Part shown: piece after piece, positions 9,814 to 16,379 of the stretch
Position numbering within the stretch: position 1 is the stretch's first letter
Layout: the number at the start of each line of letters is the position of its first letter
Assembly: GCA_944322675.1 (NCBI GenBank)
Contig: CALUPO010000001.1
Span: 1-64,000, forward strand
Length of the DNA stretch: 64,000 bases
From: Candidatus Gastranaerophilales bacterium
GTDB lineage: Bacteria > Cyanobacteriota > Vampirovibrionia > Gastranaerophilales > Gastranaerophilaceae
Direction of reading: 5' to 3'
Translations under genes and position numbers: made by a program
Notes under the pieces: model-generated
The model's database searches: none
Told to the model about the DNA's origin: nothing
The model's input: the letters and a program-made list of their open reading frames with translations, nothing else

Positions 9814-10114
9814 TTATTTCAATCCATATAATATGTATTATAACAATTTAAATAATAATAATAATAATAACAGTCAGTATATTCTTGAAGCTGCCAGAAA
9901 GGGAACTGAACTTTTAGGTAAAAACTTAGATTATGAAACTTTGACAATTTGGCAATGCTACGTCCAATCAATAATGAGTTTGATTTCCAAAACATCAAAT
10001 ACTAATTATTTAAATTTATACATGCAATTTAATATGTCCATTTTAATGTTTTCTCCATATGAACAAGTAAAAAGGACTGTCGAATTTTTGATAGATATAG
10101 CGAAATACATTTAA
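9806..10114 (+). CDS. Hypothetical protein with Asn-rich N-terminus
   Basis: The start is well supported by AAAGGAGA five bases before the ATG. The 102-residue product opens with an Asn/Tyr-rich stretch (NNLNNNNNNNSQYI) and continues as predicted amphipathic helices (ILEAARKGTELLGKNLDYET and LFSPYEQVKRTVEFL-like segments). The helical pattern is faintly phasin-like, but I cannot assign a family. It is the last gene of the set starting with the DinD-like gene; beyond it lies the integrase remnant on the other strand. Confidence 0.6.
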   Translation: MFNYFNPYNMYYNNLNNNNNNNSQYILEAARKGTELLGKNLDYETLTIWQCYVQSIMSLISKTSNTNYLNLYMQFNMSILMFSPYEQVKRTVEFLIDIAKYI

Positions 10115-10179
10115 ATTATGAATTCCAAATACTCATTTTCTCTGTTACAAATAATCATCTAAGGTGTTTCTTTACAATC

Positions 10180-10339
10180 TTAATTATATGAATTAAGTTT
10201 ACTAAGTGCATCTAATTTTGCTCCTTGTGTGCAATGCACATATCGCATTGTAGTCTTTATATCTGAATGTGCTAAAATTTCTTTTATAACATTTACTGGT
10301 ACGTTCTCTTTGGCTAATCTTGTACCTACTGTAGTTTTT
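10180..10339 (-). pseudogene. 3' remnant of a tyrosine recombinase (phage/ICE-type integrase)
   Basis: Reading the minus strand gives TVGTRLAKENVPVNVIKEIL followed by AHSDIKTTMRYVH and a short tail ending in TAA at 10180-10182. This is the C-terminal end of an integrase with the late catalytic histidine (AHSD) and the tyrosine (RYVH) preserved. Recognisable sequence stops at about 10,336, just where the candidate left end of the transposon begins. The rest of the integrase is not found on the other side of the transposon. It is too short and too truncated to work, and probably marks an older integrative element in this island. Confidence 0.75.
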
Positions 10340-10353
10340 TGTCCAGGTTGATT
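10340..10353 (+). repeat. Candidate left terminal inverted repeat of the transposon
   Basis: TGTCCAGGTTGATT pairs with the inverted right end at 16344-16360. It starts with the TG dinucleotide expected of Mu/Tn7-family ends and lies directly at the point where the integrase reading frame loses homology. Two related sequences with TGTAC and AGATAGATT follow at 10354-10371 and 10466-10479 and could be inner transposase sites. Confidence 0.45.
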
Positions 10354-10732
10354 TGTACGGCTAGATAGATTATTTTGGTAAAGTTGGCTTTGTGTGGGCG
10401 TTTTCGGGTCGGAAAAATTAAGTGTTCCAAAAAAATCAAACTGGGAAACTGGACTTTTTCTGGACTGTACAGATAGATTGAAATTTGTATATTATCAGTG
10501 AGATACGTGTAAAGAAACAGGACAATACAGAAAAAGGGAACTTGCCTCAAAGCCCCTCTGTGTAAAGGGATTTTAGAATTATTTAGGGTTACAGAAAAGT
10601 CCGGTATGTCCGATTTGTGGGACTACTATACTCACAAAAATATAAAAAGTGGAAGATAATATGCCAATAGCCTTATTTCTGTAAGGTAATACCCGATAAC
10701 AAACATAGGACTTTTGCCGTCAAAAAGTAACA

Positions 10733-10807
10733 CGAGTTCCGTAAAAAATATTTTTCTGCCACTAAACGGAACCTTAACGGAACTTTTTTAAGGAACCAAA
10801 CGGAACC
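10733..10807. repeat. AACGGAACC iteron cluster downstream of the Mor-like gene
   Basis: AAACGGAACC occurs at 10764-10773 and 10798-10807, with a variant AACGGAAC at 10776-10783, a half-site GGAACC at 10792-10797 and an inverted GTTCCG just before 10741. Together with the matching cluster at 11148-11183 these flank the Mor-like gene. They are likely protein-binding sites, either for the Mor-like regulator or for the transposase at the left end. Confidence 0.6.
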
Positions 10808-10809
10808 TG

Positions 10810-11121
10810 TTATTTAGACTTTTTCTTCCCCTCAACATGCTCTTTAATAACTTTATAAACATACCTAGTAGTTGTCTCACATGCCAAGGCTAATCTATTT
10901 ACACTCGTTGCATCAAGGTAATTGTCAATAATATACTGCTTTTTATATTGTTGATTACAGTGAGCATGGATTGAAAACTTTTCTCCTGCCGCATTGAACA
11001 TTAATTTTTTAGTCGCCTCTAAGCCAATAATAGAGCAGAGATATTTTAAATCTTCTGTCGGCAAATTATCTTCAGTTATGTATTTTGACCATACAGGTTC
11101 TGTTTCGGAATTTCTAACCAT
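10810..11121 (-). CDS. Mor-like transcriptional regulator of the Mu-type element
   Basis: The 103-residue protein fits the Mor/C family of Mu middle/late-gene activators: NLPTEDLKYLCSIIGLEATK corresponds to the dimerisation region, and NRLALACETTTRYVYKVIKE is the C-terminal helix-turn-helix. It is divergent from the transposase and flanked on both sides by AACGGAACC repeats that are good candidate operators. In Mu, Mor activates transcription; here it may control the transposition operon or its own gene. The family call rests on motif shape and context. Confidence 0.65.
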   Translation of the reverse strand: MVRNSETEPVWSKYITEDNLPTEDLKYLCSIIGLEATKKLMFNAAGEKFSIHAHCNQQYKKQYIIDNYLDATSVNRLALACETTTRYVYKVIKEHVEGKKKSK

Positions 11122-11147
11122 ATCACACCTTTTCTTAATTATAGTAC

Positions 11148-11183
11148 AAACGGAACCTTTAAAGGTTCCGCTTAGTTCCGTTT
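11148..11183. promoter_or_regulatory. AACGGAACC palindromic operator cluster upstream of the Mor-like gene
   Basis: A direct AAACGGAACC at 11148-11157 is followed by GGTTCCG and AGTTCCGTTT in inverted orientation. AACGGAACC TTTAAAGGTTCCG forms a near-perfect inverted repeat centred on TTTAAA. It lies 27 bp upstream of the Mor-like start codon, where an autoregulatory operator would be expected. Confidence 0.55.
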
Positions 11184-11284
11184 GAAAATTTTTCTTAATA
11201 CATCAAATATTTTGTTTTTTCAATATCACTTAAACAGTGATTTTTGAATATTGAAAAGAGCAAAAAGGATATGTTTCGATAGGA

Positions 11285-11439
11285 GCATACAGAAGAATCC
11301 AAAAATTGACAAATTTTTGAGGTTTTTCTGTATGCGACCTAAGGTGTGTGAACCTCAGGTCGTGTGCGGGATAGCACACAACCTGAGGTGAAACCGTTCC
11401 AGGGTGTTTGCGAGAAAAATTCTAATTTTTCCGCAAACA
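11285..11439 (+). promoter_or_regulatory. Structured leader with alternative hairpins before the transposase gene
   Basis: Several strong inverted repeats lie in series. GCATACAGAA (11285-11294) pairs with TTCTGTATGC (11326-11335), enclosing a second stem CAAAAATT/AATTTTTG. ACCTNAGGT occurs three times (11337-11345, 11352-11360, 11381-11389). The first and second copies can form one stem (CGACCTAAGGT with ACCTCAGGTCG). The second and third form a longer 16-bp stem (11352-11367 with 11374-11389, one mismatch). The two stems exclude each other. A fourth stem, GTGTTTGCG to CGCAAACAC, lies at 11403-11439. This resembles an attenuator or an array of protein sites. It ends 62 bp before the transposase ATG. 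Confidence 0.55.
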
Positions 11440-11501
11440 CATAAAGATACATTGACTACACTTTTGAGGAAAGCAGAGTTAATGTGTGAGAGGAGATAAT
11501 C

Positions 11502-13442
11502 ATGCAAAACTCAAATATAGACTGGATTACGACAAAAGAACTTGCAAAAATAAAAGGTATATCGGAAAGAGCTGTTCGTAAAGCCATCAGTAAAAACAAA
11601 TACGTAATCAGAAAATGCTCAAAATCTTACGAAATTTTAGTAACATCTTTAGAAGAAAATGTTAGAGAAAAAGTAACAACCGTCAAAGAAAAATCTGCTT
11701 TAACAGTCCCGATATCGTATGTTGTTCCTGAAACACAAAAGAAATTGGCTCTTGCAAAATACGATTTAATCAAAAAATGGGATGAATTTAGAACCGGTAA
11801 GAAAAATAAAACAATTGCCGGAAAAGATTTCCTTGAAGCATATAATCATAATTGTATTTGCGAAGAGTTATTCAATGTCGTAGATAAAGTTGCTATAGGA
11901 ACAATTTATGAATGGCACAAAAAACTCCGTACCTACAACGATGATTGGCATTGTTTGATTAACAATTATACCTTTGGCGAAAAAACTAAAAAATCCGCAA
12001 TGTCGGCGGAAGAAGAAGCTGAATTACTTAAAAATTTATTACATCCTAATCAATTAAATATCGGCAAAGCAATTAAATTAACCAAACTTGCATTAAAAGA
12101 GCGTGGATTTGAAAATTTATGCTGTGATTTAACATACAGGAGATTTGCAAATAATTACAAAAATGAGCATTATAACACCTGGATAGAGGCAAGGGAAGGA
12201 AATAAAGCTCTGCATGACAAGGTTTTACCATATATAACAAGAGATGTTTCCAAACTTGAAGTAGGGGATGTTATTGTCGGTGACGGACACAGATTATCAT
12301 TTTTCATTAAACATCCTTATACCGGAAAACCTGTCAGACCAATGATGGTTGCTTATCAGGATTGGAAATCCGGCGGATTTGTCGGATTTGAAATAATGCT
12401 GGAAGAAAACACTCAGTGTATTGCAAGTGCATTAAGAAATTCAATAATAAATTTAGGCAAAGTACCGAAGTTTGTTTATCAGGATAACGGCAAAGCATTT
12501 AAAGCAAAATATTTTATTGAAAACGGATTAAGCGGTTTATTTACGAATCTCTGGATTCAGCCTGTATATGCAAAGCCGTATAATGCAAAGGCTAAACCTA
12601 TTGAAAAGTTATTTAGAGAATTACAGGACAGCTGTGAAGTATTGCTTCCTTCATATTCAGGAACGAGTATTATCAAAAAGCCGGCAAAGCTAAAACGAAA
12701 CGAGAAATTGCATAAAGCACTTTATAAGGTCAATGTCCCGTCTCTTGAACAGGTGACAAATTTTATTAAAAATTGGCTCATAAAATATCATTACGAGCAG
12801 CCCTGCCCGCACATAAAAGGAAAAACAATAGGCGAAATCCTTGAAAGCGGTAAAGGTGAAGGTGTTAATTTGGAAACATTAGATGACCTAATGATGGCTC
12901 GTGAGATAAAGAAAATTTATAGAAACGGTATTTTATTCTTAAAAAGCAATTATTATGATGAAGCCTTATTCGGATACAAAAAAGAAGTCATTATCAAATA
13001 TAGCCTGTTCAACTTAAGTTCAATCAAGGTTTATAAATTGAACGGAGAGTTTTTGTGTGAAGCAAAAAGAGTTGAGTCCATTCATCCTCTGGCAAATTAT
13101 CTGGGTGAAGCCAAGGACATTGAAGATCTTAAGCAAAGAACAAAAATTAAAAAGCAATTAGAAAAAAGAACCGAACAGGAATATATAAATCAAATAAAAC
13201 GAAATCAAGTTCATACACCTTTATTAACAATGGATTTGATTGAAAAGCAAAATGATGATGAATTAAATCAATTCAGGCTTGAAATAAAACAAGAGAAGAA
13301 TAACGAAAATTTTAGCGGTTGTTTTCAAACAAGGTTTGAAAAGTATGAATATCTTCTAAATAAAGAAACTCTCTCTAAAAAAGAACAGGATTGGATTTCA
13401 GAATATAAACTAACCGATGAATATGAACAAATATATGGCTGA
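11502..13442 (+). CDS. MuA/TnsB-type DDE transposase
   Basis: The 646-residue protein begins with a MerR/Mu-type winged helix (WITTKELAKIKGISERAVRK, residues 8-27). The central RNase-H-fold integrase core shows the DDE triad: aspartate in VIVGDGHRLSF, aspartate in FVYQDNGKAF and glutamate in AKAKPIEKLFRELQD. The following beta-barrel region (about 460-530) and the charged C-terminal tail match Mu-transposase C domains; in Mu that tail contacts MuB. AGAGGAGATAATC precedes the ATG. It is the first gene of the transposition operon, and its end overlaps upstream in-frame starts of the ATPase gene. The catalytic residues look intact, so the enzyme may be active. Confidence 0.92.
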   Translation: MQNSNIDWITTKELAKIKGISERAVRKAISKNKYVIRKCSKSYEILVTSLEENVREKVTTVKEKSALTVPISYVVPETQKKLALAKYDLIKKWDEFRTGKKNKTIAGKDFLEAYNHNCICEELFNVVDKVAIGTIYEWHKKLRTYNDDWHCLINNYTFGEKTKKSAMSAEEEAELLKNLLHPNQLNIGKAIKLTKLALKERGFENLCCDLTYRRFANNYKNEHYNTWIEAREGNKALHDKVLPYITRDVSKLEVGDVIVGDGHRLSFFIKHPYTGKPVRPMMVAYQDWKSGGFVGFEIMLEENTQCIASALRNSIINLGKVPKFVYQDNGKAFKAKYFIENGLSGLFTNLWIQPVYAKPYNAKAKPIEKLFRELQDSCEVLLPSYSGTSIIKKPAKLKRNEKLHKALYKVNVPSLEQVTNFIKNWLIKYHYEQPCPHIKGKTIGEILESGKGEGVNLETLDDLMMAREIKKIYRNGILFLKSNYYDEALFGYKKEVIIKYSLFNLSSIKVYKLNGEFLCEAKRVESIHPLANYLGEAKDIEDLKQRTKIKKQLEKRTEQEYINQIKRNQVHTPLLTMDLIEKQNDDELNQFRLEIKQEKNNENFSGCFQTRFEKYEYLLNKETLSKKEQDWISEYKLTDEYEQIYG

Positions 13443-13455
13443 TAAGGAGGTTTTG

Positions 13456-14145
13456 ATGCACAAATTATTTGTAAAAACTCGTAATGTCAAAAACTTCATA
13501 GGATTAATGAATAACTTAATAGATAAATCCAATGAAGTGCCTAAGATGGGATTAATTTACGGAGACCCGGGATTAGGTAAAACTCAAACCGCAGTATGGT
13601 GGGCGACAAACAATGATGCAGTCTATGTAAGAGCTCAAAATAAAATGACTTGCAGATGGTTATTAGAAAAAATCGTTTATGAATTAGGCGAATCACCCTC
13701 AAGAAAAATGGCGGATCTTGTAGAACAATGTATCACTCATTTAAGATTAAAACCGCAAATCATAATCATTGATGAAGTGGATTATCTTATTAACCGTCAC
13801 AGAATTGTTGAAACCTTAAGAGATTTACACGACTTAACAGGAGTTCCGATAGTATTAATCGGAATGCAGGAAGCAAAAACAAAACTCGGTAAATATAGAC
13901 ATCTATATGATAGAATTTCCGAGATTATCGAATTTAAACCTTTTTCTAAAGACGACCTGGACGTTATTGTTGAAGAATTATCCGAAATTAAAATAACCGA
14001 TGAAGGCAAAGAAATATTTTTTGAAAAAACAAATCGTTTTAGACAGGTAATTAAAGGGATTTCTCTGTTGGAGAATTTAGCCCAAACAAACGGATTAAAC
14101 AAAATAGATGTAAAACAGGTGAAAGGACTAACAATTGAAAAATAA
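13456..14145 (+). CDS. MuB/TnsC-type AAA+ transposition ATPase
   Basis: Walker A GDPGLGKTQTAVWWA (about residues 36-50) and Walker B IIIIDEVDYL identify an AAA+ ATPase of the MuB/TnsC group, which forms filaments on DNA, chooses the target and stimulates the transposase. I choose the ATG at 13456 because AAGGAGG lies just before it. An in-frame ATG at 13417 would overlap the transposase gene and lacks such a site. At 229 residues it is short compared with Tn7 TnsC and nearer MuB. Its stop overlaps the TTG start of the next gene. Confidence 0.88.
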   Translation: MHKLFVKTRNVKNFIGLMNNLIDKSNEVPKMGLIYGDPGLGKTQTAVWWATNNDAVYVRAQNKMTCRWLLEKIVYELGESPSRKMADLVEQCITHLRLKPQIIIIDEVDYLINRHRIVETLRDLHDLTGVPIVLIGMQEAKTKLGKYRHLYDRISEIIEFKPFSKDDLDVIVEELSEIKITDEGKEIFFEKTNRFRQVIKGISLLENLAQTNGLNKIDVKQVKGLTIEK

Positions 14146-14977
14146 GGATTTAATAATAAAACTAGCAAGAAGATTAGACAAATTCAGCCTTGATGAAATC
14201 ATTACGCTATCAGAGCTTCAAGAACAGGAAGTGAAAGATATATTATCTGATTTATTAAAAACTCAGGTAATTATAAAAAACAATGATACATATTTTTTTA
14301 ATCCCAAAAAGATTTCCAAAACAAATAATTATACTCCCCCTGTCATTAGTAGTTTTAAACCAATCATTATTGAAGAAGAAGATGGATATGAAGAACTTCT
14401 AAAATTTGGTGAAGAAACCCAAAACAAAGTAAAAAGATATGCAGAATTATTGAATTTTGTTCATCAAGCAGGAACGAAAAACTTAAGACAGGTTGTTGAC
14501 TTATTTAACGAAACCTCTGGCTATAAAAAGATTCCATATCCTACATTTACTAGAATTCTCAGTAATTATAACAAATACGGCTTCAGAGGAATATTACCAA
14601 ATTATCATAATTGTTCAGAAAACTCTATACCTGATGAAATATATACTTGTTTCAAAAAATATTACCTGACAAAAGAAAAATTATCCGCATCAGAAGCCTT
14701 ATACAGAACTCAAAAGCAACTGCAATCCGAACAAAAAATAGAGCAACCTTATGCCTATAATGCTAATGCATTTTTAAGAAAGATAAAAACTGAATTTACC
14801 AAAGAACAGATTAAATATTTTAGAAATAATATAACCCCGCCAAAGGTCAAAATATACTCGACGAAAGCTGATGAACCTCTTAATATGGAGTTTAAAAAGG
14901 CGGCAAATATTTATTTAACCCGTCTGCGTCTGGAAAACAAACTGGAAAGGTTTATGCATGAAAAAAACAGATTATAA
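14135..14977 (+). CDS. Winged-helix/Mu-type DNA-binding protein, first half of a possible frameshift fusion
   Basis: Residues 1-55 (SLDEIITLSELQEQEVKDIL) look like a winged helix. Residues about 105-225 (PYPTFTRILSNYNKYGFRGI and following) have the layout of the Mu-transposase end-binding region. The last 30 residues (FKKAANIYLTRLRLENKLER) look like the start of an integrase core-binding domain, whose remainder is at the start of the next ORF. TTG at 14135 is the likely start, with AAAGGA seven bases before it. The gene overlaps the following ORF by 20 bp at an A7 run. Either this is a separate protein coupled to the next, or the two are one polypeptide of about 555 residues made by slippage. 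Its job is probably DNA recognition. Confidence 0.65.
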   Translation: MKNKDLIIKLARRLDKFSLDEIITLSELQEQEVKDILSDLLKTQVIIKNNDTYFFNPKKISKTNNYTPPVISSFKPIIIEEEDGYEELLKFGEETQNKVKRYAELLNFVHQAGTKNLRQVVDLFNETSGYKKIPYPTFTRILSNYNKYGFRGILPNYHNCSENSIPDEIYTCFKKYYLTKEKLSASEALYRTQKQLQSEQKIEQPYAYNANAFLRKIKTEFTKEQIKYFRNNITPPKVKIYSTKADEPLNMEFKKAANIYLTRLRLENKLERFMHEKNRL

Positions 14978-15803
14978 AAATCATTTACAAGCACATTTTG
15001 ACAATTTAACCATAAGAGAAATAACAACCCGGACAGTTTCAAAATACAAACAATATATGTTTGACAACGGATTTCAGCTGGCATCTGTCAATATGTATAT
15101 TGCATTACTAAAAAGAATCATAAGAGCAGTCTGCCCTAAAACAAATAGCCTTGTTACAAGAGGCGATAAAATTATTCAAAATGCCTATGCCCTTGATATG
15201 AATATTTTATCAGAAGATGAAATAGCCTACTTATTGCAGATTTGTCAATTAAAATACCCTGCTGCATACCCTGTTTTATATCTTTCACTATCAACAGGTG
15301 CAAGTGTGCCGGAGTTATTAGGATTAACCTGGGATAGGATAAATTTTGAGGATAACACAATATTTTTGAAATATTTTCTTTATGAACGACGCCTTGTTGT
15401 AAACAAAGGTGGAACTGCCGCAAGAACACTTAAGATTGATAATAAAATATCAGACATTTTGCAAAAGAAATTAAAAAAGACAAACCCTACACCCGGCGAT
15501 TTTGTTTTTAAATTCAATTCTCCAAAATCTTCTCAGCAGTATTTTGAAAGAGTTGTTTTAAGAGGTTTATCCATACAACTTGGAATTCAAAGACTATTCC
15601 CGAGTGACTTGCAGCATAATTTTGCCAATTTATGTCTGAAACAAAATATTCCTGTTACATTTATCCAAAAATCATTAGGTTATTACAGTTTAGCCAATTT
15701 CGTTAAAATATACAAAAATCTAATAGAAAATCAGGAAAAAGAATATTATAACCCGCTTTATGAAATTTATAATAAAACAGGACTTGAAAATGCTGAAAAA
15801 TGA
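14958..15803 (+). CDS. Catalytically degenerate tyrosine-recombinase-fold protein
   Basis: The fold is recognisable: a helical core-binding segment (IREITTRTVSKYKQYMFDNG), then a catalytic-domain-like region. The signature residues are changed. The arginine box reads STGASVPELLGLTW instead of TGxRxxE. The HxxR box reads PSDLQHNF, so histidine and arginine are both missing. The late histidine is LGYYSL instead of LGHxS. Only the tyrosine (KIYKNL) remains. The protein should therefore bind DNA without cutting it. This matches the reported TnsF target selectors of Tn6022-like transposons, which carry an inactivated tyrosine-recombinase domain and sit with tnsB and tnsC. The ATG at 14958 lies within the A-rich overlap with the preceding ORF. 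The fold call is confident; the targeting role is inferred. Confidence 0.8.
   Translation: MKKTDYKNHLQAHFDNLTIREITTRTVSKYKQYMFDNGFQLASVNMYIALLKRIIRAVCPKTNSLVTRGDKIIQNAYALDMNILSEDEIAYLLQICQLKYPAAYPVLYLSLSTGASVPELLGLTWDRINFEDNTIFLKYFLYERRLVVNKGGTAARTLKIDNKISDILQKKLKKTNPTPGDFVFKFNSPKSSQQYFERVVLRGLSIQLGIQRLFPSDLQHNFANLCLKQNIPVTFIQKSLGYYSLANFVKIYKNLIENQEKEYYNPLYEIYNKTGLENAEK
14961..14967 (+). other. A7 slippage run joining the two overlapping transposon ORFs
   Basis: A run of seven A lies in the 20-bp overlap. Loss of a single A (or a +1 shift) converts the frame ...FMHEK into TDYKNHLQAHF without a gap, restoring a complete core-binding domain. Transcriptional slippage on A runs of this kind is known from bacterial IS elements. 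A fixed one-base mutation or a sequencing error would look the same. Confidence 0.45.
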
Positions 15804-15835
15804 GTTATCTTGTGTATGCCGGAGGTACTCAGAAT

Positions 15836-16264
15836 ATGAAAAAACACGTTTTAGCAGAAACTGCCGCAAAACTTTATACTGAAAAATTTATGACATTAGA
15901 AAGTATAGCAAAACAATTAAATGTGAATGAAAGAACTCTTCGCCGTTGGAAATCTGTCGATAATTGGGAAAATAAACGGCTTGAATACATAAAATCAAAA
16001 ACAACTTTCCATGAAGATTTATATAATTTTGGCAGAACCCTCTTAGAAGCAATCAGAGCAGATATATCAAACGGGAAAAGGGTTGAATCATCAAAGTTGC
16101 ATACAGTAACTAAAATTATGACGTTGCTTAAAAACGTAAAAACATATGAGGATAAAGTTTTAAACGATAAACACATCCCGAAAAAAGCAAACCATCGAGA
16201 AATATCTCCTGAAACCATCAGAGAAATTGAAGAAAAGATTTTGGGTATAACTTACGAAGAATAA
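15836..16264 (+). CDS. Small HTH protein, terminase-small-subunit/DUF1804-like
   Basis: Residues 10-45 (FMTLESIAKQLNVNERTLRR followed by WKSVDNWENKR) form a helix-turn-helix of the kind found in phage terminase small subunits and DUF1804 proteins. The remaining 95 residues are helical and charged, without a known motif. I choose the ATG at 15836 because GGAGG lies 10 bases upstream; the in-frame ATG at 15800 overlaps the previous gene. As the last gene before the right end it is probably an accessory DNA-binding protein of the transposon rather than a packaging protein, since no phage structural genes are present. Confidence 0.65.
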   Translation: MKKHVLAETAAKLYTEKFMTLESIAKQLNVNERTLRRWKSVDNWENKRLEYIKSKTTFHEDLYNFGRTLLEAIRADISNGKRVESSKLHTVTKIMTLLKNVKTYEDKVLNDKHIPKKANHREISPETIREIEEKILGITYEE

Positions 16265-16343
16265 CTTTCCGGAATTGCCGTTTTAAAGCCTTAAATACTT
16301 TTGATGAGAATTTTTATTATATGAGTCATACATAACCCGCCTT

Positions 16344-16360
16344 AATCAACCGGTTGAACA
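16344..16360 (-). repeat. Candidate right terminal inverted repeat of the transposon
   Basis: On the minus strand this reads TGTTCAACCGGTTGATT, matching the left end with one substitution and a three-base insertion. Its core CAACCGGTTG is itself a perfect palindrome, so part of the match could be coincidental. It sits 20 bp from the stop of the DUF1016 gene and is followed by a T run like that at the left end. Confidence 0.4.
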
Positions 16361-16379
16361 CTTTTTGAACGGGGTTTGT

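Larger units (their letters stand above)
10340..16360 (+). mobile_element. Mu/Tn7-like DDE transposon with dead-recombinase gene
   Basis: The element is defined by its gene set: Mor-like regulator (divergent), MuA/TnsB-type transposase, MuB/TnsC-type ATPase, winged-helix/Mu-DNA-binding ORF, degenerate tyrosine recombinase and small HTH protein. Candidate ends begin TG and end CA: TGTCCAGGTTGATT at 10340-10353 and the inverted TGTTCAACCGGTTGATT at 16344-16360, which agree except for one base and a three-base gap. The flanks are TTTTT (10335-10339) and CTTTT (16361-16365), compatible with an imperfect 5-bp target duplication. No TnsA-like endonuclease or TniQ is present, so a Mu-like copy-in mode is more likely than cut-and-paste. 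Gene content is firm; exact ends are provisional. Confidence 0.7.

Noticed and set aside
15836-16264. Prophage packaging gene (terminase small subunit)
   Set aside because: No large terminase, portal or capsid genes are nearby; the HTH protein lies within the transposon operon.
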